A stretch of 64,000 bases of DNA from Streptomyces sp. BV286 (GCF_019090165.1 NZ_JAHRIB010000174.1:62001-126000); one strand, 5' to 3'. Counted from the stretch's first letter, positions 50,001-57,975 are shown. Numbers and translations are program-made. The notes: generated from the letters alone by a model not told the origin.

Positions 50001-50731
50001 GCAATAGCCGTGCCCTGGGGGCCAGAAGGGCGGTCTTCAGTCTTGACGGGGCGAGGCTCGCCGTCGTTGGCGCGAAGGGGGCGGTGAGGATCTGGCACCT
50101 TTCAACGGGTTCGCTGCACACTGTCCGCACCGGTCACGGCCGATCCGTCAGAGAGTCGGCGTTCACCCCGGACGGCCGCACACTCGCCGTCGTAGACATC
50201 GAGGCCGACGGCGACCAGGTCACGCTGCTCGATTCAGAAACAGGCCGCAGACAGCTCACTATCAAGCCGAGAGGGGGCCCGCTGTCTCTCGCGTTCAGCC
50301 CGGACGGGCTCACCCTGGCCACCGCAAGCAGCAGTAGCGGAGCCGTGAAGACATGGGATACGCGCACCGGTCGGCTGCAAGGCAGCTTCAGCGTCGGCGG
50401 CGAGGTGGCGTCGCTGGCGTTCAGTTCCGAGGGGCGTACCTTGGCCGCCAGCAGCGCAAGAGGAGTCCAGCTGTGGGACCTCGCCACCAGTCAGCTGAGA
50501 ATCACCCTGCCGGTTCGCTCGCTCGCACCGGTGGCGTTCAGCCCGGACGGACGGACCTTGGCCATCGGCACGGACAGTTCCGTCGGGCTGTGGAACGTCG
50601 ACCTGCCCGATCCGGTCCGCGCGATCCGTAACATCTGCGAGGCCATCGACACCACTCTCAGCCCCCTGGAACAGTCCCGCTACCTGCACAACAAGTCCGC
50701 TGAAGCCGGCTGCCAGGCATCGGAGCGATAG
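47027..50731 (+). CDS. HTH-STAND ATPase-WD40 repeat protein
   Basis: A 1234-residue protein starting at GTG. The N-terminal helix-turn-helix-like region (about 15-85: RFAFELRKLRAEADGITYRA, GYSVTTLSQAAAGEQLP) is followed by an nSTAND1-type ATPase with Walker A GPSGSGKSS (about 142-150) and Walker B FVIVDQFEE (about 205-213). The segment RLVLTAVTAVLCLALVAAGL near 510-533 is a probable transmembrane helix. Residues about 600-1205 hold fourteen FSPDGRTLA-type WD40 repeats. STAND proteins act as ligand-triggered switches. No nuclease, protease or toxin domain is visible; the output may be DNA binding or unknown. Confidence 0.9.
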   Translation: MAGRREVPVDPAAGPVQRFAFELRKLRAEADGITYRALAQRAGYSVTTLSQAAAGEQLPTLPVALAYVGACGGDLVEWEARWKDTVEESAGDGCRDDDGSPAPYRGLARFETGDSALFFGREQLAADLVDLLRRRRFAAVFGPSGSGKSSLLRAGLIPALRQTQEPDLRPSAIRILTPGERPARTHASLFAPATPGDGSAGADTFVIVDQFEEVFSLCHDAAERARFIDLLLASRKPESGLRVLLAVRGDFYGRCAEHRDLADALRDANLLAGAMSPAELRDAVVKPATDAGLHVERALTARLVKEVADAPGGLPLLSHALLETWRRRRGKTLTMAGYEAAGCLDGAVARTAETVYGQFTEGQAAAARRVLLRLVAPGDGTPDTRRPVERAALPGIGRKDTAHVVEALAGARLLTLDGDTVEMAHEALITGWPRLSGWIEEDRDRLRVHRNLTEAAHAWTELGRERGALYRGSRLAAAQEHFGGASRADLNDLERAFLDASRNHEQKGRRRYRLVLTAVTAVLCLALVAAGLAVGQWQSAVAAQHLAQSRQLAAQSGALLDSDPDLASLLAVHAYRTSPTREATAALYAAAALPLRKRLIGGSEPVDSIALSPDGRTVAANSRDGKVRIWSLPGGQLRHTLAGYDSGEVAAFSPDGRTLAVAAVRGSDGLIGLLDPVTGRKLRTITVSDGSVRGMAFSPDGRTVAASSPAAVRVWDVATGRQRRSFASQFDAQAVAFGPDGRTVAAVDNGRVRVWDVATGRTRNAHDSQSEGVVFSPDGRTYAAVRTDGSVQLRETATGIVRRTIRDGRVEWNKVTFAPDGRTLAIPGRGDTVRLWNTASGTAQATVTAGRHGRGALKVALSADGRTLVTGNSDPTVRVHRLAADLPLTMLRGRAGTSVDDMAFSPDGRAVATVHQGPPGRGSVRLWNVRTGDHEATLALDTDVAFRGKQLPFPVRRLGAVGFSPTGRALAVRATKNGVVVEVRDVATGRLRNSRALGARRAVFSLDGARLAVVGAKGAVRIWHLSTGSLHTVRTGHGRSVRESAFTPDGRTLAVVDIEADGDQVTLLDSETGRRQLTIKPRGGPLSLAFSPDGLTLATASSSSGAVKTWDTRTGRLQGSFSVGGEVASLAFSSEGRTLAASSARGVQLWDLATSQLRITLPVRSLAPVAFSPDGRTLAIGTDSSVGLWNVDLPDPVRAIRNICEAIDTTLSPLEQSRYLHNKSAEAGCQASER

Positions 50732-51390
50732 GACCTCACGGCAGCACCCCGTGATTCAAGCACCGGCCCCAGGAGCTGACCGTAGTGGAGGTACCGGCCA
50801 ACTTGCACGGCACGCTCGGCATTGGCCTGACGCTTGGCAGGGTCGGCCGGGCCTCCGGCCATGCCGACCTGGTAGATCTGTCGCTGGCCGGCGCCGCGGA
50901 CACAGCGGTGCGTGACGAAGCAGGGCCGGAGGGCTTCCTGGCGCTGCACTCCACCCCGCAGTACTTCCCGATGCGATCGATCTCCTCAGCTACGGCTGGG
51001 GCCACGGCGCGGCCGGCGACGCCCAGGTCTTCCGGCTGCTGCGGGTAGCCACGGCCGACCCTCTCGTACCCACACTTGCTGACCGCTGCTGACGCACGGT
51101 CACCCACTCCGGGCTGCCTCAGCGGGTGCGCCCCGGTTTCTGGGACAACAACGGCCGCTGCTGCGTGACCCCGCCCTGAAGCGCACAGCGCCCAGGTCAG
51201 TGCGGGGTATGGCTGTGCCAGGTTCCAGGGAGGTCATTCCACACGAGTTCGGGAGTCGGTCTGCGTCTCCGAAGCAAGATCAATATGTAGGTGAACTGAT
51301 GTCACCGGTTCGGGGCCACGCCGCTTCCGTTGCACGGTCGAAGGGAATTTCAGCGAGCCTGGGCAATGGGATGGCGGCTAGGTTGACGCC
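50732..51390 (+). other. Region with degraded coding fragments
   Basis: A 659-base stretch. One frame (50785-51048) and another ending near 51090, which reads DLLSYGWGHGAAGDAQVFRL and LLRVATADPLVPTLADRC, each have coding-like character but no start and stop in one frame. This suggests the relic of a lost gene of unknown family. The last ~150 bases precede the hypothetical gene at 51391. Confidence 0.35.
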
Positions 51391-52203
51391 GTGCATCCCA
51401 TCCGGTTCGCTGCCGTCCAGCGTCACGACACCCACGTCTTCCACTACGCTCCGGGCGACGACGTCGCTGTGTCCAGGCACTGGCCAGGGCTGTTCGAAGA
51501 ATGGCCTGAGGGAGAGACACCGTTCACCGAGTGGGCGGTGAATAACAACAACACGGAGGAAGTCGCCGTCTACGTGGGTCTGGTCTGGCGCCTGACAGCC
51601 GGGCTCGCCCGCTATGCAATTCCGACGTACTACCGCGACGACGCCGCACGGACGCTGGGACGCGAGCCAGTTTTGGTGGACTGGGAGTACGAAGTCGACG
51701 CCGAGCAACTGACCGCCGAGTCACGGGACAACGGTTTCGTTCCCGGACGCGCCGCGCTCACAATCCGCCCCACCGCGTGGGAGGTGGAGAACGCCAGTCG
51801 CGCGGGCCTGTTTCCGCTGGCGACCCCGCGGGATCTGGTGTCCGCGTTGCACGCCGTGATCTTCGACGCCTCCTCGGAGATCAGCGTGTTCGCCGTCGCC
51901 CCGGGCGCCGAACGCTTCGAGCGCCTGACCGCAGCGTTGCGGGGCCCGGTGCGGCCGGCCCTGGGCCACATCCTCGGGGACGACGGAATTTTCCTCGACC
52001 TCACGATCGGTTCCGATCTGGGCAACTACGACTCGATCATCATCGCGTCATGTACTGATCTGCTGAGACCGCTGACCGACCTTGCTGCGGACTGCGCGCA
52101 GCGCGTCGAGTCCTACGAGCAGCGGCTGGATGAACTTCACAGTGTCCGTGATTTTCTACGGGCCATGCCCGAGCTCGCGGGTGTGGATCTGGACGCCTCC
52201 TGA
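51391..52203 (+). CDS. Conserved hypothetical protein
   Basis: A 270-residue soluble protein beginning at GTG 51391. Segments include VFHYAPGDDVAVSRHWPGLF, WAVNNNNTEEVAVYVGLVWR, EPVLVDWEYEVDAEQLTAES and HILGDDGIFLDLTIGSDLGN. The C-terminus (DCAQRVESYEQRLDELHSVR) is helical, possibly coiled. No family is recognised. A second hypothetical gene begins 17 bases downstream, so they may be co-transcribed. Confidence 0.65.
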   Translation: MHPIRFAAVQRHDTHVFHYAPGDDVAVSRHWPGLFEEWPEGETPFTEWAVNNNNTEEVAVYVGLVWRLTAGLARYAIPTYYRDDAARTLGREPVLVDWEYEVDAEQLTAESRDNGFVPGRAALTIRPTAWEVENASRAGLFPLATPRDLVSALHAVIFDASSEISVFAVAPGAERFERLTAALRGPVRPALGHILGDDGIFLDLTIGSDLGNYDSIIIASCTDLLRPLTDLAADCAQRVESYEQRLDELHSVRDFLRAMPELAGVDLDAS

Positions 52204-52220
52204 GCAGGACTGACCCCTGC

Positions 52221-52625
52221 TTGGGCTGCGGTGAACCGGGCCCAGCAGCGGCGCCTTGCCGCCTTGGTAGAAACGCAGCTCCTCCGGTTCGGACACTTGC
52301 GGAGCAGGTCCGAACTGAACGGAAGGCTGCGATCGAGGAGTTCGTCGCGGTCTATCAAAAGATCGAGCGTGTCATCAGTGACGGTGGTGATCGACCGAGT
52401 GAGTTGATCCACCGCATGTGGTCTCTGCGCAACAATCTGACGTTGATCGCCTCGCAAGAGCTTCACGACGCGGTCACTGACCTCGCCAACGCTCTTGGCG
52501 AGACGTACTGGCACGGGACGCCGGACGGCAGTAGAGCCTGGGCGCATCTTGGTGGCGTCCGGCGTCGATTCCTTGAGGCGGCGCGCGCTGAGGTGCGGCC
52601 TGATGGCGACCACCTGGAGAGATGA
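52221..52625 (+). CDS. Small helical hypothetical protein
   Basis: A 134-residue protein that is mostly alpha-helical from about residue 24: RTLAEQVRTERKAAIEEFVA, VYQKIERVISDGGDRPSELI, HRMWSLRNNLTLIASQELHD, HLGGVRRRFLEAARAEV. The first ~23 residues look non-conserved, so the real start may lie further in or the N-terminus may be truncated. No family assigned. It follows the hypothetical gene at 51391 closely on the same strand. Confidence 0.55.
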   Translation: MGCGEPGPAAAPCRLGRNAAPPVRTLAEQVRTERKAAIEEFVAVYQKIERVISDGGDRPSELIHRMWSLRNNLTLIASQELHDAVTDLANALGETYWHGTPDGSRAWAHLGGVRRRFLEAARAEVRPDGDHLER

Positions 52626-52994
52626 CCCGTGCACCTCGTGGACGAATGGTTCACCCCGGTTGACCTTCACGGCCTCGGTGTCGAACCTGGCGAGCGCCGC
52701 GCGGGTTCGGGGTGAACCGAGCGCGGTTGAGGTACGCGCAGGCGCTGGCGGGGCAACCGCCACTCCTGCGGCCACCGGGTGGGCGCGTGCCAGCCGCGGC
52801 CCCGGCCGGCGTGGAGCCGGTTCCGCAACCTGGCCCGGCCGCTACAGCTTCACCGCCTCCACCCCCCAGCTGTCGGTGCCTTGCGCCCGCTGCGCGATCC
52901 CAACGCGCCCTGGCTGGCCGAGGGTGACGACGGGCGAGCGGCAGGAACGCACATGGAAAGAGGCCACCGCGCGATCCGCGGGCGTCTCGTGCGG
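52626..52994. other. Intergenic region without recognisable gene
   Basis: A 369-base Pro/Ala/Arg-biased stretch downstream of convergent genes. Short open frames (such as 52712-52927) are low-complexity and lack motifs; possibly the relic of a lost gene. Confidence 0.4.
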
Positions 52995-53483
52995 TCAGGG
53001 GGTGGGATCGGAAGGTCGTTGTCGCTGCTGGGTGTCGGCGAGGCGGGCCAGTGTTTCGGCGATGCCGGGCAGGAGGTCGGCCGGGATGTGATCGAGAACT
53101 CGGCGCCGGGCGCTGGCGAGGTGGGCGGGTTGAGCCGCTCGCATGGCGTGCAGGCCGGTGTCGGTGAGGACGGCTTCGCTGCCGCGGGCGTCCTGGCTGT
53201 GGCGTTCCTTGCGCACCATGTCGTGGCGGGACAGGCCGTCGACGATCCGCGTGATGCGTGAGGGAGTCAGGCCGGAGGCGGTCGCGAGAGCGGACATGCG
53301 CATGCGGTGGTCGGGTGCCTCGCTCAGCAGCAGCAGGGCGGCGAACTCGGTCATGGTCACGCCGGTGCGGCCCATGTCCTCCTCCAGCAGACGCGGCAGG
53401 GAGTGCACCAGACGCCCCAGGCTCTGCCACAGCAGTAGTTCGTCGGTGTTCAGCGGATCGTCTTCGGGCGGGATGGAGTCCAT
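52995..53483 (-). CDS. MarR-family transcriptional regulator
   Basis: About 162 residues from the ATG at 53483. MarR core: LLLWQSLGRLVHSLPRLLEE, GVTMTEFAALLLLSEAPDHR, SALATASGLTPSRITRIVDG, wing RHSQDARGSEAVLTDTGLH. Divergent from an alpha/beta-hydrolase gene that is followed by an epimerase gene. A perfect palindrome in the 72-base intergenic region (53509-53530) suggests that it represses both directions. No cysteine-based sensor is evident; the ligand is unknown. Confidence 0.9.
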   Translation of the reverse strand: MDSIPPEDDPLNTDELLLWQSLGRLVHSLPRLLEEDMGRTGVTMTEFAALLLLSEAPDHRMRMSALATASGLTPSRITRIVDGLSRHDMVRKERHSQDARGSEAVLTDTGLHAMRAAQPAHLASARRRVLDHIPADLLPGIAETLARLADTQQRQRPSDPTP

Positions 53484-53508
53484 GCCAACCACTGTATTTG
53501 ACTGGGCA

Positions 53509-53530
53509 AGCAACTAGTGTGATTGTTGCT
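53509..53530. promoter_or_regulatory. Palindromic candidate MarR operator
   Basis: AGCAAC (53509-53514) and GTTGCT (53525-53530) are perfect inverted arms separated by ten bases, in the AT-richer gap between divergent genes. GCAAGCAA-like repeats flank it. Confidence 0.5.
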
Positions 53531-53555
53531 GAAGCAAGCAAATTTAAGGGGCTGC

Positions 53556-54425
53556 ATGACTTCCCAAGCACCTGCACCAAACGGTTTCCAGCACGCTGTC
53601 GCCGACGTCAACGGTGTCGGCATCCACTTCGTGGTCGGCGGGTCCGGACCCGCGGTCGTCCTCGTTCACGGCTGGCCGTTCAGCTGGATCGAGTGGCGGG
53701 CTCTGATGCCGCTGCTCGCAGCCCGGGGCTTCACGGTCATCGCCCCTGACCTGCGCGGCTCCGGCGACTCCCAGATTCCGGACGGCCACTGGACCAAGCG
53801 GGAGGAGGCCGAAGACCTCCACCGCCTGCTCAGGCACCTGGGCCACGACCGCGCGTACGTGGTCGGAACCGATGTCGGCACGATGACCGCTCACGTCTGG
53901 GCCCAGCACCATCCCGACGACGTGGAGCGGCTGGTGCTCAGCGAGGCGTTCCTTCCCGGCTACGGCTTGGAGGAGCACATGAACCCCGCCACCGGAGGCT
54001 CCTGGCACTTCGGCTTCCACGCCCAGAGCGAGCTGGCCGCCATGCTCACCGCGGGCAAGGAGGAGCAGTATCTGTCTGGCTTCTGGACGATGATGACCCG
54101 CGGCGGCATCACCGAGGCGGACCGAGCTGACCTGCTTCGCACCTACACGCGTCCCGACGCGATGCGCGGAGGGTTCGAGCACTACGCCACCCTCGTCCAG
54201 GACGGCCAGGCCGCCCGCGCGGACGGCCGCCTGATGATGCCCGTCCTCGTCCTGAACGGCGAGTACGGCCTGCCCCAGGGCGTCCTGCTGGAGGGCGCGC
54301 ACGCCGCCGCTGACGACGTCCGCGCGGACACCGTCCCCGACGCCGCGCACACCTTCGCCGCCGACAACCCGGCGTGGACGGCCGACCGGCTGACCCGCTT
54401 CTTGACCACCGCCCGCGCCGCCTGA
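53556..54425 (+). CDS. Alpha/beta-hydrolase, epoxide-hydrolase-like
   Basis: A 289-residue hydrolase: VNGVGIHFVVGGSGPAVVLV, HGWPFSWIEWRALMPLLAAR, VIAPDLRGSGDSQIPDGHWT, the nucleophile elbow YVVGTDVGTMTAHVWAQHHP with Asp in place of Ser, and the catalytic His region VPDAAHTFAADNPAW. An Asp nucleophile points to epoxide hydrolase/haloalkane dehalogenase-type chemistry. The ATG at 53556 fits the conserved N-terminus. An epimerase-like gene follows after 34 bases, and the divergent MarR gene probably controls both. Confidence 0.88.
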   Translation: MTSQAPAPNGFQHAVADVNGVGIHFVVGGSGPAVVLVHGWPFSWIEWRALMPLLAARGFTVIAPDLRGSGDSQIPDGHWTKREEAEDLHRLLRHLGHDRAYVVGTDVGTMTAHVWAQHHPDDVERLVLSEAFLPGYGLEEHMNPATGGSWHFGFHAQSELAAMLTAGKEEQYLSGFWTMMTRGGITEADRADLLRTYTRPDAMRGGFEHYATLVQDGQAARADGRLMMPVLVLNGEYGLPQGVLLEGAHAAADDVRADTVPDAAHTFAADNPAWTADRLTRFLTTARAA

Positions 54426-54459
54426 GACGCGGCGCCACACAGCACACGGAGCACATCTC

Positions 54460-55374
54460 ATGCAGATCCTCGTCATCGGCGCCACCGGCTACGCCGGCCG
54501 CCGCGTCTCCACCGCACTGGCCCGCGCCGGGCACACCGTCCTGGGCCTGGCCCGCGACACCACCGCCCCCGCCGCCCGAGACCTCACGGTCAACGAGGTC
54601 ACCCCCGTCGAGGGAGACTTCACCAAGCCCGAGACCTGGCGCGAGCACCTTGAAGGTACCGACGCCGTCGTCCATCTCCTCATGGACATGAGCGACCCCG
54701 TCGGCGGCGACCAGCGCCTGTTCGCCGAACTGCTCGCCGCACAGGAGCGCGACGGCCGCCGTCGGCACCTGGTGTTCACCACCGGCATCTCCAGCTACGG
54801 CCGCACCGGCCTGCCCCTCATGGACGAGAACACCCCCGGCAACCCCGAGAGCCCCATCGGCTTCCGCTTCGGCCTGGAAAAGGAACTGGCCGCCTCCGGC
54901 CTCGCCCACACCGTGGTCCGCCCGGGATTCATGTACGGCGGGCCGGCGAGCACCTCCATGACCGGTCAGTGGTTCGCCGCCGCCGAAGCGGGCAGCCCGG
55001 TCTTCTACGGTGACGCCGCCAAGCGGTGGAGCTGGGTCCACGTCAACGACCTCGCCGACGCCTACGTCCGCATCCTCGACAACGCCGCCGTCGTCGACGG
55101 GGAGACCTTCGTCATCGCCGACGACCAGAGGCTGACCGCCCTGGACATGCAGCACGCAGCCGTACGGGCTGCCGGCTACACCGGCGAGATAACCCTGGAG
55201 AGTGCCGAGGCCGGGGGCATGATGCAGATGGCCGCCGACCAGGACGAACTCGTCACCAGCGCCAAGGCCCACCGCCTCCTCGGCTGGACCCCCCGGCATA
55301 CCTCATTCACCGACAACCCCGCCCTCCACTACCGCGCTTGGAAGGCGGCCCAGACTGCCCAGACCGGCGCCTGA
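54460..55374 (+). CDS. NAD(P)-dependent epimerase/atypical SDR
   Basis: A 304-residue extended-SDR-like protein with N-terminal MQILVIGATGYAGRRVSTAL and LGLARDTTAPAARDLTVN, VVHLLMDMSDPVGGDQRLFA, LVFTTGISSYGRTGLPL, HTVVRPGFMYGGPASTSM and WSWVHVNDLADAYVRILDN. The canonical YxxxK is not clear, placing it among atypical NAD(P)-binding reductases or epimerases. It is probably co-transcribed with the upstream hydrolase; the two may metabolise the same compound. Confidence 0.88.
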   Translation: MQILVIGATGYAGRRVSTALARAGHTVLGLARDTTAPAARDLTVNEVTPVEGDFTKPETWREHLEGTDAVVHLLMDMSDPVGGDQRLFAELLAAQERDGRRRHLVFTTGISSYGRTGLPLMDENTPGNPESPIGFRFGLEKELAASGLAHTVVRPGFMYGGPASTSMTGQWFAAAEAGSPVFYGDAAKRWSWVHVNDLADAYVRILDNAAVVDGETFVIADDQRLTALDMQHAAVRAAGYTGEITLESAEAGGMMQMAADQDELVTSAKAHRLLGWTPRHTSFTDNPALHYRAWKAAQTAQTGA

Positions 55375-55796
55375 CGCCGTACAGGGCCGACGGCTCCGGT
55401 CACCCGCGAAACTCTAACAAGACGCCGTCACCCCCTCCACGACCCGAGTGCACGCGCAACGTCGCCCTGCCGCCGAACCCGCCATCGGGTCGCCATATCG
55501 GCCGGACGGACTGCTACGTCGGCGCCGACACTCTGCCGCTGACCTGGAAGGCCGATCTGCTGCTGGAGCCGGGCGGCGAGCCGGAGCCGATCCCGACGTT
55601 CACGAGCGCAGCGAGCCCCCGGCGCCCGACAGGCCGAGGCTCGCTGCGCAGTGCGCGGGGCGGAAACACGGCTCCCCGTGCTCAACGTCGGGTCCGCTCC
55701 CGGTCAGGCTGGCGAAACGGCGACCCGGCAGCGGCTCTCACCTGGAAAGGCGGGCCGCTGTCGGGGTTTTCGGATGGAGGTGGCCCGCTTGGCGTG
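55375..55796. other. Intergenic region without recognisable gene
   Basis: A 422-base stretch between convergent genes (epimerase + and membrane protein -). Several open frames cross it but none shows a family motif. Confidence 0.45.
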
Positions 55797-56315
55797 TCAG
55801 GTGGTGAACAGCGTTGCAAGCGCGAGGACGGATGCGCCGAACACCACGACGTGGCGGGCGTTCTGGAGGACCCACACCCAGGAGGGGAAGCCGTCCTCGG
55901 CCGCCTTGAGGAGGGCGGGGACGTCGATGCGAGCGAGCGCCGGGTCGTCCTTGCGTAGGAAGGCGGCCTGCACGGACTTCACGGCGGTCAGGTTGCTGTA
56001 GAGGATCACGCAGTTGACGGCCAGCACGATCGACTGGAAAGCCCAGGTCAGGGGCTCGGCCCACGAACCACCGAACAGATTTACCGCAGCCACTGCCGTC
56101 ATCGCCGCGGCGATCGAGACCGGAGCCCACGTCTCGTGGCCGCCGGCATCGAACCTCATCCCGTTCTCGGTGAGGGCGGTGGTCCGTATGCCTTGGCGCT
56201 CGAGTTCCGCCTCCGCGCCCGCCATCGCGGTCGCCCCGTAGCGGGCACGCACCAGCGGGATGCTCAGGAAAGCCGCGGCGACGAGCAGCTGCATGACGGC
56301 GACGGAAGCATTCAC
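55797..56315 (-). CDS. Four-helix membrane protein
   Basis: A 172-residue protein with four hydrophobic segments: VAVMQLLVAAAFLSIPLV, SIAAAMTAVAAVNLFGG, WAFQSIVLAVNCVILYSNLT and VVVFGASVLALATLFT. A soluble loop (residues about 30-65) contains AEAELERQGIRTTALTENGM. No family is identified. Divergent from the TetR regulator across a 141-base region carrying three copies of the same operator motif, so its expression is probably TetR-controlled; it could be an export or envelope protein. Confidence 0.75.
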   Translation of the reverse strand: MNASVAVMQLLVAAAFLSIPLVRARYGATAMAGAEAELERQGIRTTALTENGMRFDAGGHETWAPVSIAAAMTAVAAVNLFGGSWAEPLTWAFQSIVLAVNCVILYSNLTAVKSVQAAFLRKDDPALARIDVPALLKAAEDGFPSWVWVLQNARHVVVFGASVLALATLFTT

Positions 56316-56356
56316 GGTGGGTCTCCTTCATCAGGCGCTCGCCGGCGCCGACCATG

Positions 56357-56429
56357 CTTGCACTAAGTTCAAGAGCAACTTAAGCCTCACATGAACTAAG
56401 TGCAAGTAGCGTCCTGAACTTTGTGCAAG
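56357..56429. promoter_or_regulatory. Three-copy TetR operator array
   Basis: The 15-mer TGAACTNNGTGCAAG occurs at 56357-56371 (minus orientation), 56392-56406 (+) and 56415-56429 (+). The first two form a large inverted repeat with one mismatch in the variable centre. The array fills the divergent promoter region between the membrane protein and TetR genes. Confidence 0.7.
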
Positions 56430-56456
56430 TCGAGGTCTGATGCCTATCGTGGGGCC

Positions 56457-57185
56457 ATGCCTCGCGACACACTGACCAAGGAGCAGATCATCCGCACTGC
56501 GATCGAACTGCTCGACGACGAGGGCCTGGAAGGCCTGAACATGCGCAGCCTGGGCAAACGGCTCGGCACCGTCGCGACGGCCGTCTACTGGCACGTCAAG
56601 AACAAGGACAACCTCGTCCTGCTTGTCGGCGACCACGTCTGGGACGAGATCGAATTTCCCGATCTCGACGCGGTCGACTGGCGAACGGCGGCCACGAAGA
56701 TGGCCGGCAGCCTGCACGCGATGCTCAGCAGACACCCGTGGCTGGTACAGGCTTTCGGCTCGTACCTCTTCTACGGCTCAGGAAAGGCGCGCTACGACGA
56801 CCACAGCCTCGCCGTCTACGAAGCGGCCGGTTTCACTGGTCCGCAGGCGGACCGGGCAGCGGCCGCCGTCTTCACATTCGTGCTCGGCAACGTCCTCGGC
56901 GCCTCCGCCATGGTCTCGCTGACCAGAAGGCTCAGCCGCGACGGCGGCAATGCGCAGGAGCAGATCCAGGGCACGTTGGCGAAGGCGAGCGAAGTCGCCA
57001 TGCAGTTCCCGCGGCTGCGCAGCCGCCTCACCACCCCTGCCGCCGACTACAATGCGGCACCCGGGCTGACCTTTGAATATGGCCTGGAAGCCCTCCTCAA
57101 CGGCCTCGCGGCCGAACTCATCGGCCCCGGCGCACCCATCGGCCCAGGCGCGCCATGCGGCTCCGCCGGCGACGGGCGCCCGTGA
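56457..57185 (+). CDS. TetR-family regulator (TetR class C-terminal domain)
   Basis: A 242-residue TetR protein from the ATG at 56457. The HTH is TLTKEQIIRTAIELLDDEGL, then LGKRLGTVATAVYWHVKNKD. The C-domain (AAVFTFVLGNVLGASAMVSL, TFEYGLEALLNGLAAELIG) fits the TetR_C tetracycline-repressor-like group that binds hydrophobic drugs. The Pro/Gly tail after about residue 225 looks non-conserved. Three operator copies lie just upstream, indicating autoregulation and control of the divergent membrane protein. Confidence 0.92.
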   Translation: MPRDTLTKEQIIRTAIELLDDEGLEGLNMRSLGKRLGTVATAVYWHVKNKDNLVLLVGDHVWDEIEFPDLDAVDWRTAATKMAGSLHAMLSRHPWLVQAFGSYLFYGSGKARYDDHSLAVYEAAGFTGPQADRAAAAVFTFVLGNVLGASAMVSLTRRLSRDGGNAQEQIQGTLAKASEVAMQFPRLRSRLTTPAADYNAAPGLTFEYGLEALLNGLAAELIGPGAPIGPGAPCGSAGDGRP

Positions 57186-57248
57186 CGGCTGTTGCCGTCC
57201 AGATCCCGTCACCGCCAACTCGAAGAAGCGCCCTGTCCCACGGGCCCG

Positions 57249-57371
57249 ATCCGATCCGATCCACTCCACCTCGCCGAGGTCTTCGGCCTCGGTGAGAAGA
57301 CCGCAATGCGCTACGTGGACTCCGCACGATCTCTACAGGAACGGGCCGCTGGACAGCAGCTTCGACGAAAT
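57249..57371 (+). pseudogene. Integrase-like C-terminal fragment
   Basis: IRSDPLHLAEVFGLGEKTAM, then RYVDSARSLQERAAG, matches the C-terminal segment (D-P-L-H-L-A-x-V-F-G...A-x-R-Y) seen in Streptomyces integrase/recombinase-type proteins. Only about 40 residues remain, between the TetR gene and the next hypothetical gene. Confidence 0.5.
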
Positions 57372-57411
57372 CAGCTCGACCAGGACATCCCGCGAAGGGA
57401 ATCATGGATGG

Positions 57412-57885
57412 GTGACGTCGACTGAAGCAGCAAGAGCTTTCCAGGATCATGCCGCCCTCTGGAGCACGGGAGACGCGCGAGCGAGCGACGTCGTCAATGC
57501 GGCCTGTGATGCGCTCGCCGCCGGGCTCGACAGCTCCGGGCTTCGTATCCTGGCAGCCTGTACGCGTGCTGACGCGGACTACGACGTGCACGCATTGCTC
57601 CCCGAAGCACTCGAAGAGCTCGGCCTCACCTTCTATCCAGTTGCCAGTGAAGTCGGCCAGGAAGCCGCCGCGCGAGCCCTGGCACGTCGCATGCTCGCCG
57701 GCGAGCTGACACCTCGGGAGTTCACCTTCCGGATCCATAAGCGCCACGGACACGAGCTTGCCCTGACTGAACGGCTCGCCGAACTCGACGACGAGTACGA
57801 CACCCTCGCATATGGAGACATGCCAGCGGCACAGGTCGATGCGGAGGTCACGGCAGAGGCTCGTCGTCTCGCAGCCCATCTCTAA
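57412..57885 (+). CDS. Conserved hypothetical protein
   Basis: A ~157-residue soluble helical protein from the GTG at 57412. Segments: AAGLDSSGLRILAACTRADA, YDVHALLPEALEELGLTFYP, AAARALARRMLAGELTPREF, FRIHKRHGHELALTERLAEL. The mix of acidic helices and a HxxH-like RIHKRHGH stretch has no clear family meaning. Function unknown. The larger open frame to 57073 overlaps the TetR gene and is not conserved. Confidence 0.65.
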   Translation: MTSTEAARAFQDHAALWSTGDARASDVVNAACDALAAGLDSSGLRILAACTRADADYDVHALLPEALEELGLTFYPVASEVGQEAAARALARRMLAGELTPREFTFRIHKRHGHELALTERLAELDDEYDTLAYGDMPAAQVDAEVTAEARRLAAHL

Positions 57886-57975
57886 GTTTTTCCGAACCCA
57901 CGGATGCCGTGATCTGATGCACACAGACTGACCCGCGAGTTCCCAGTGAGCAGGCTCGTGAATGCGATTCACCGC

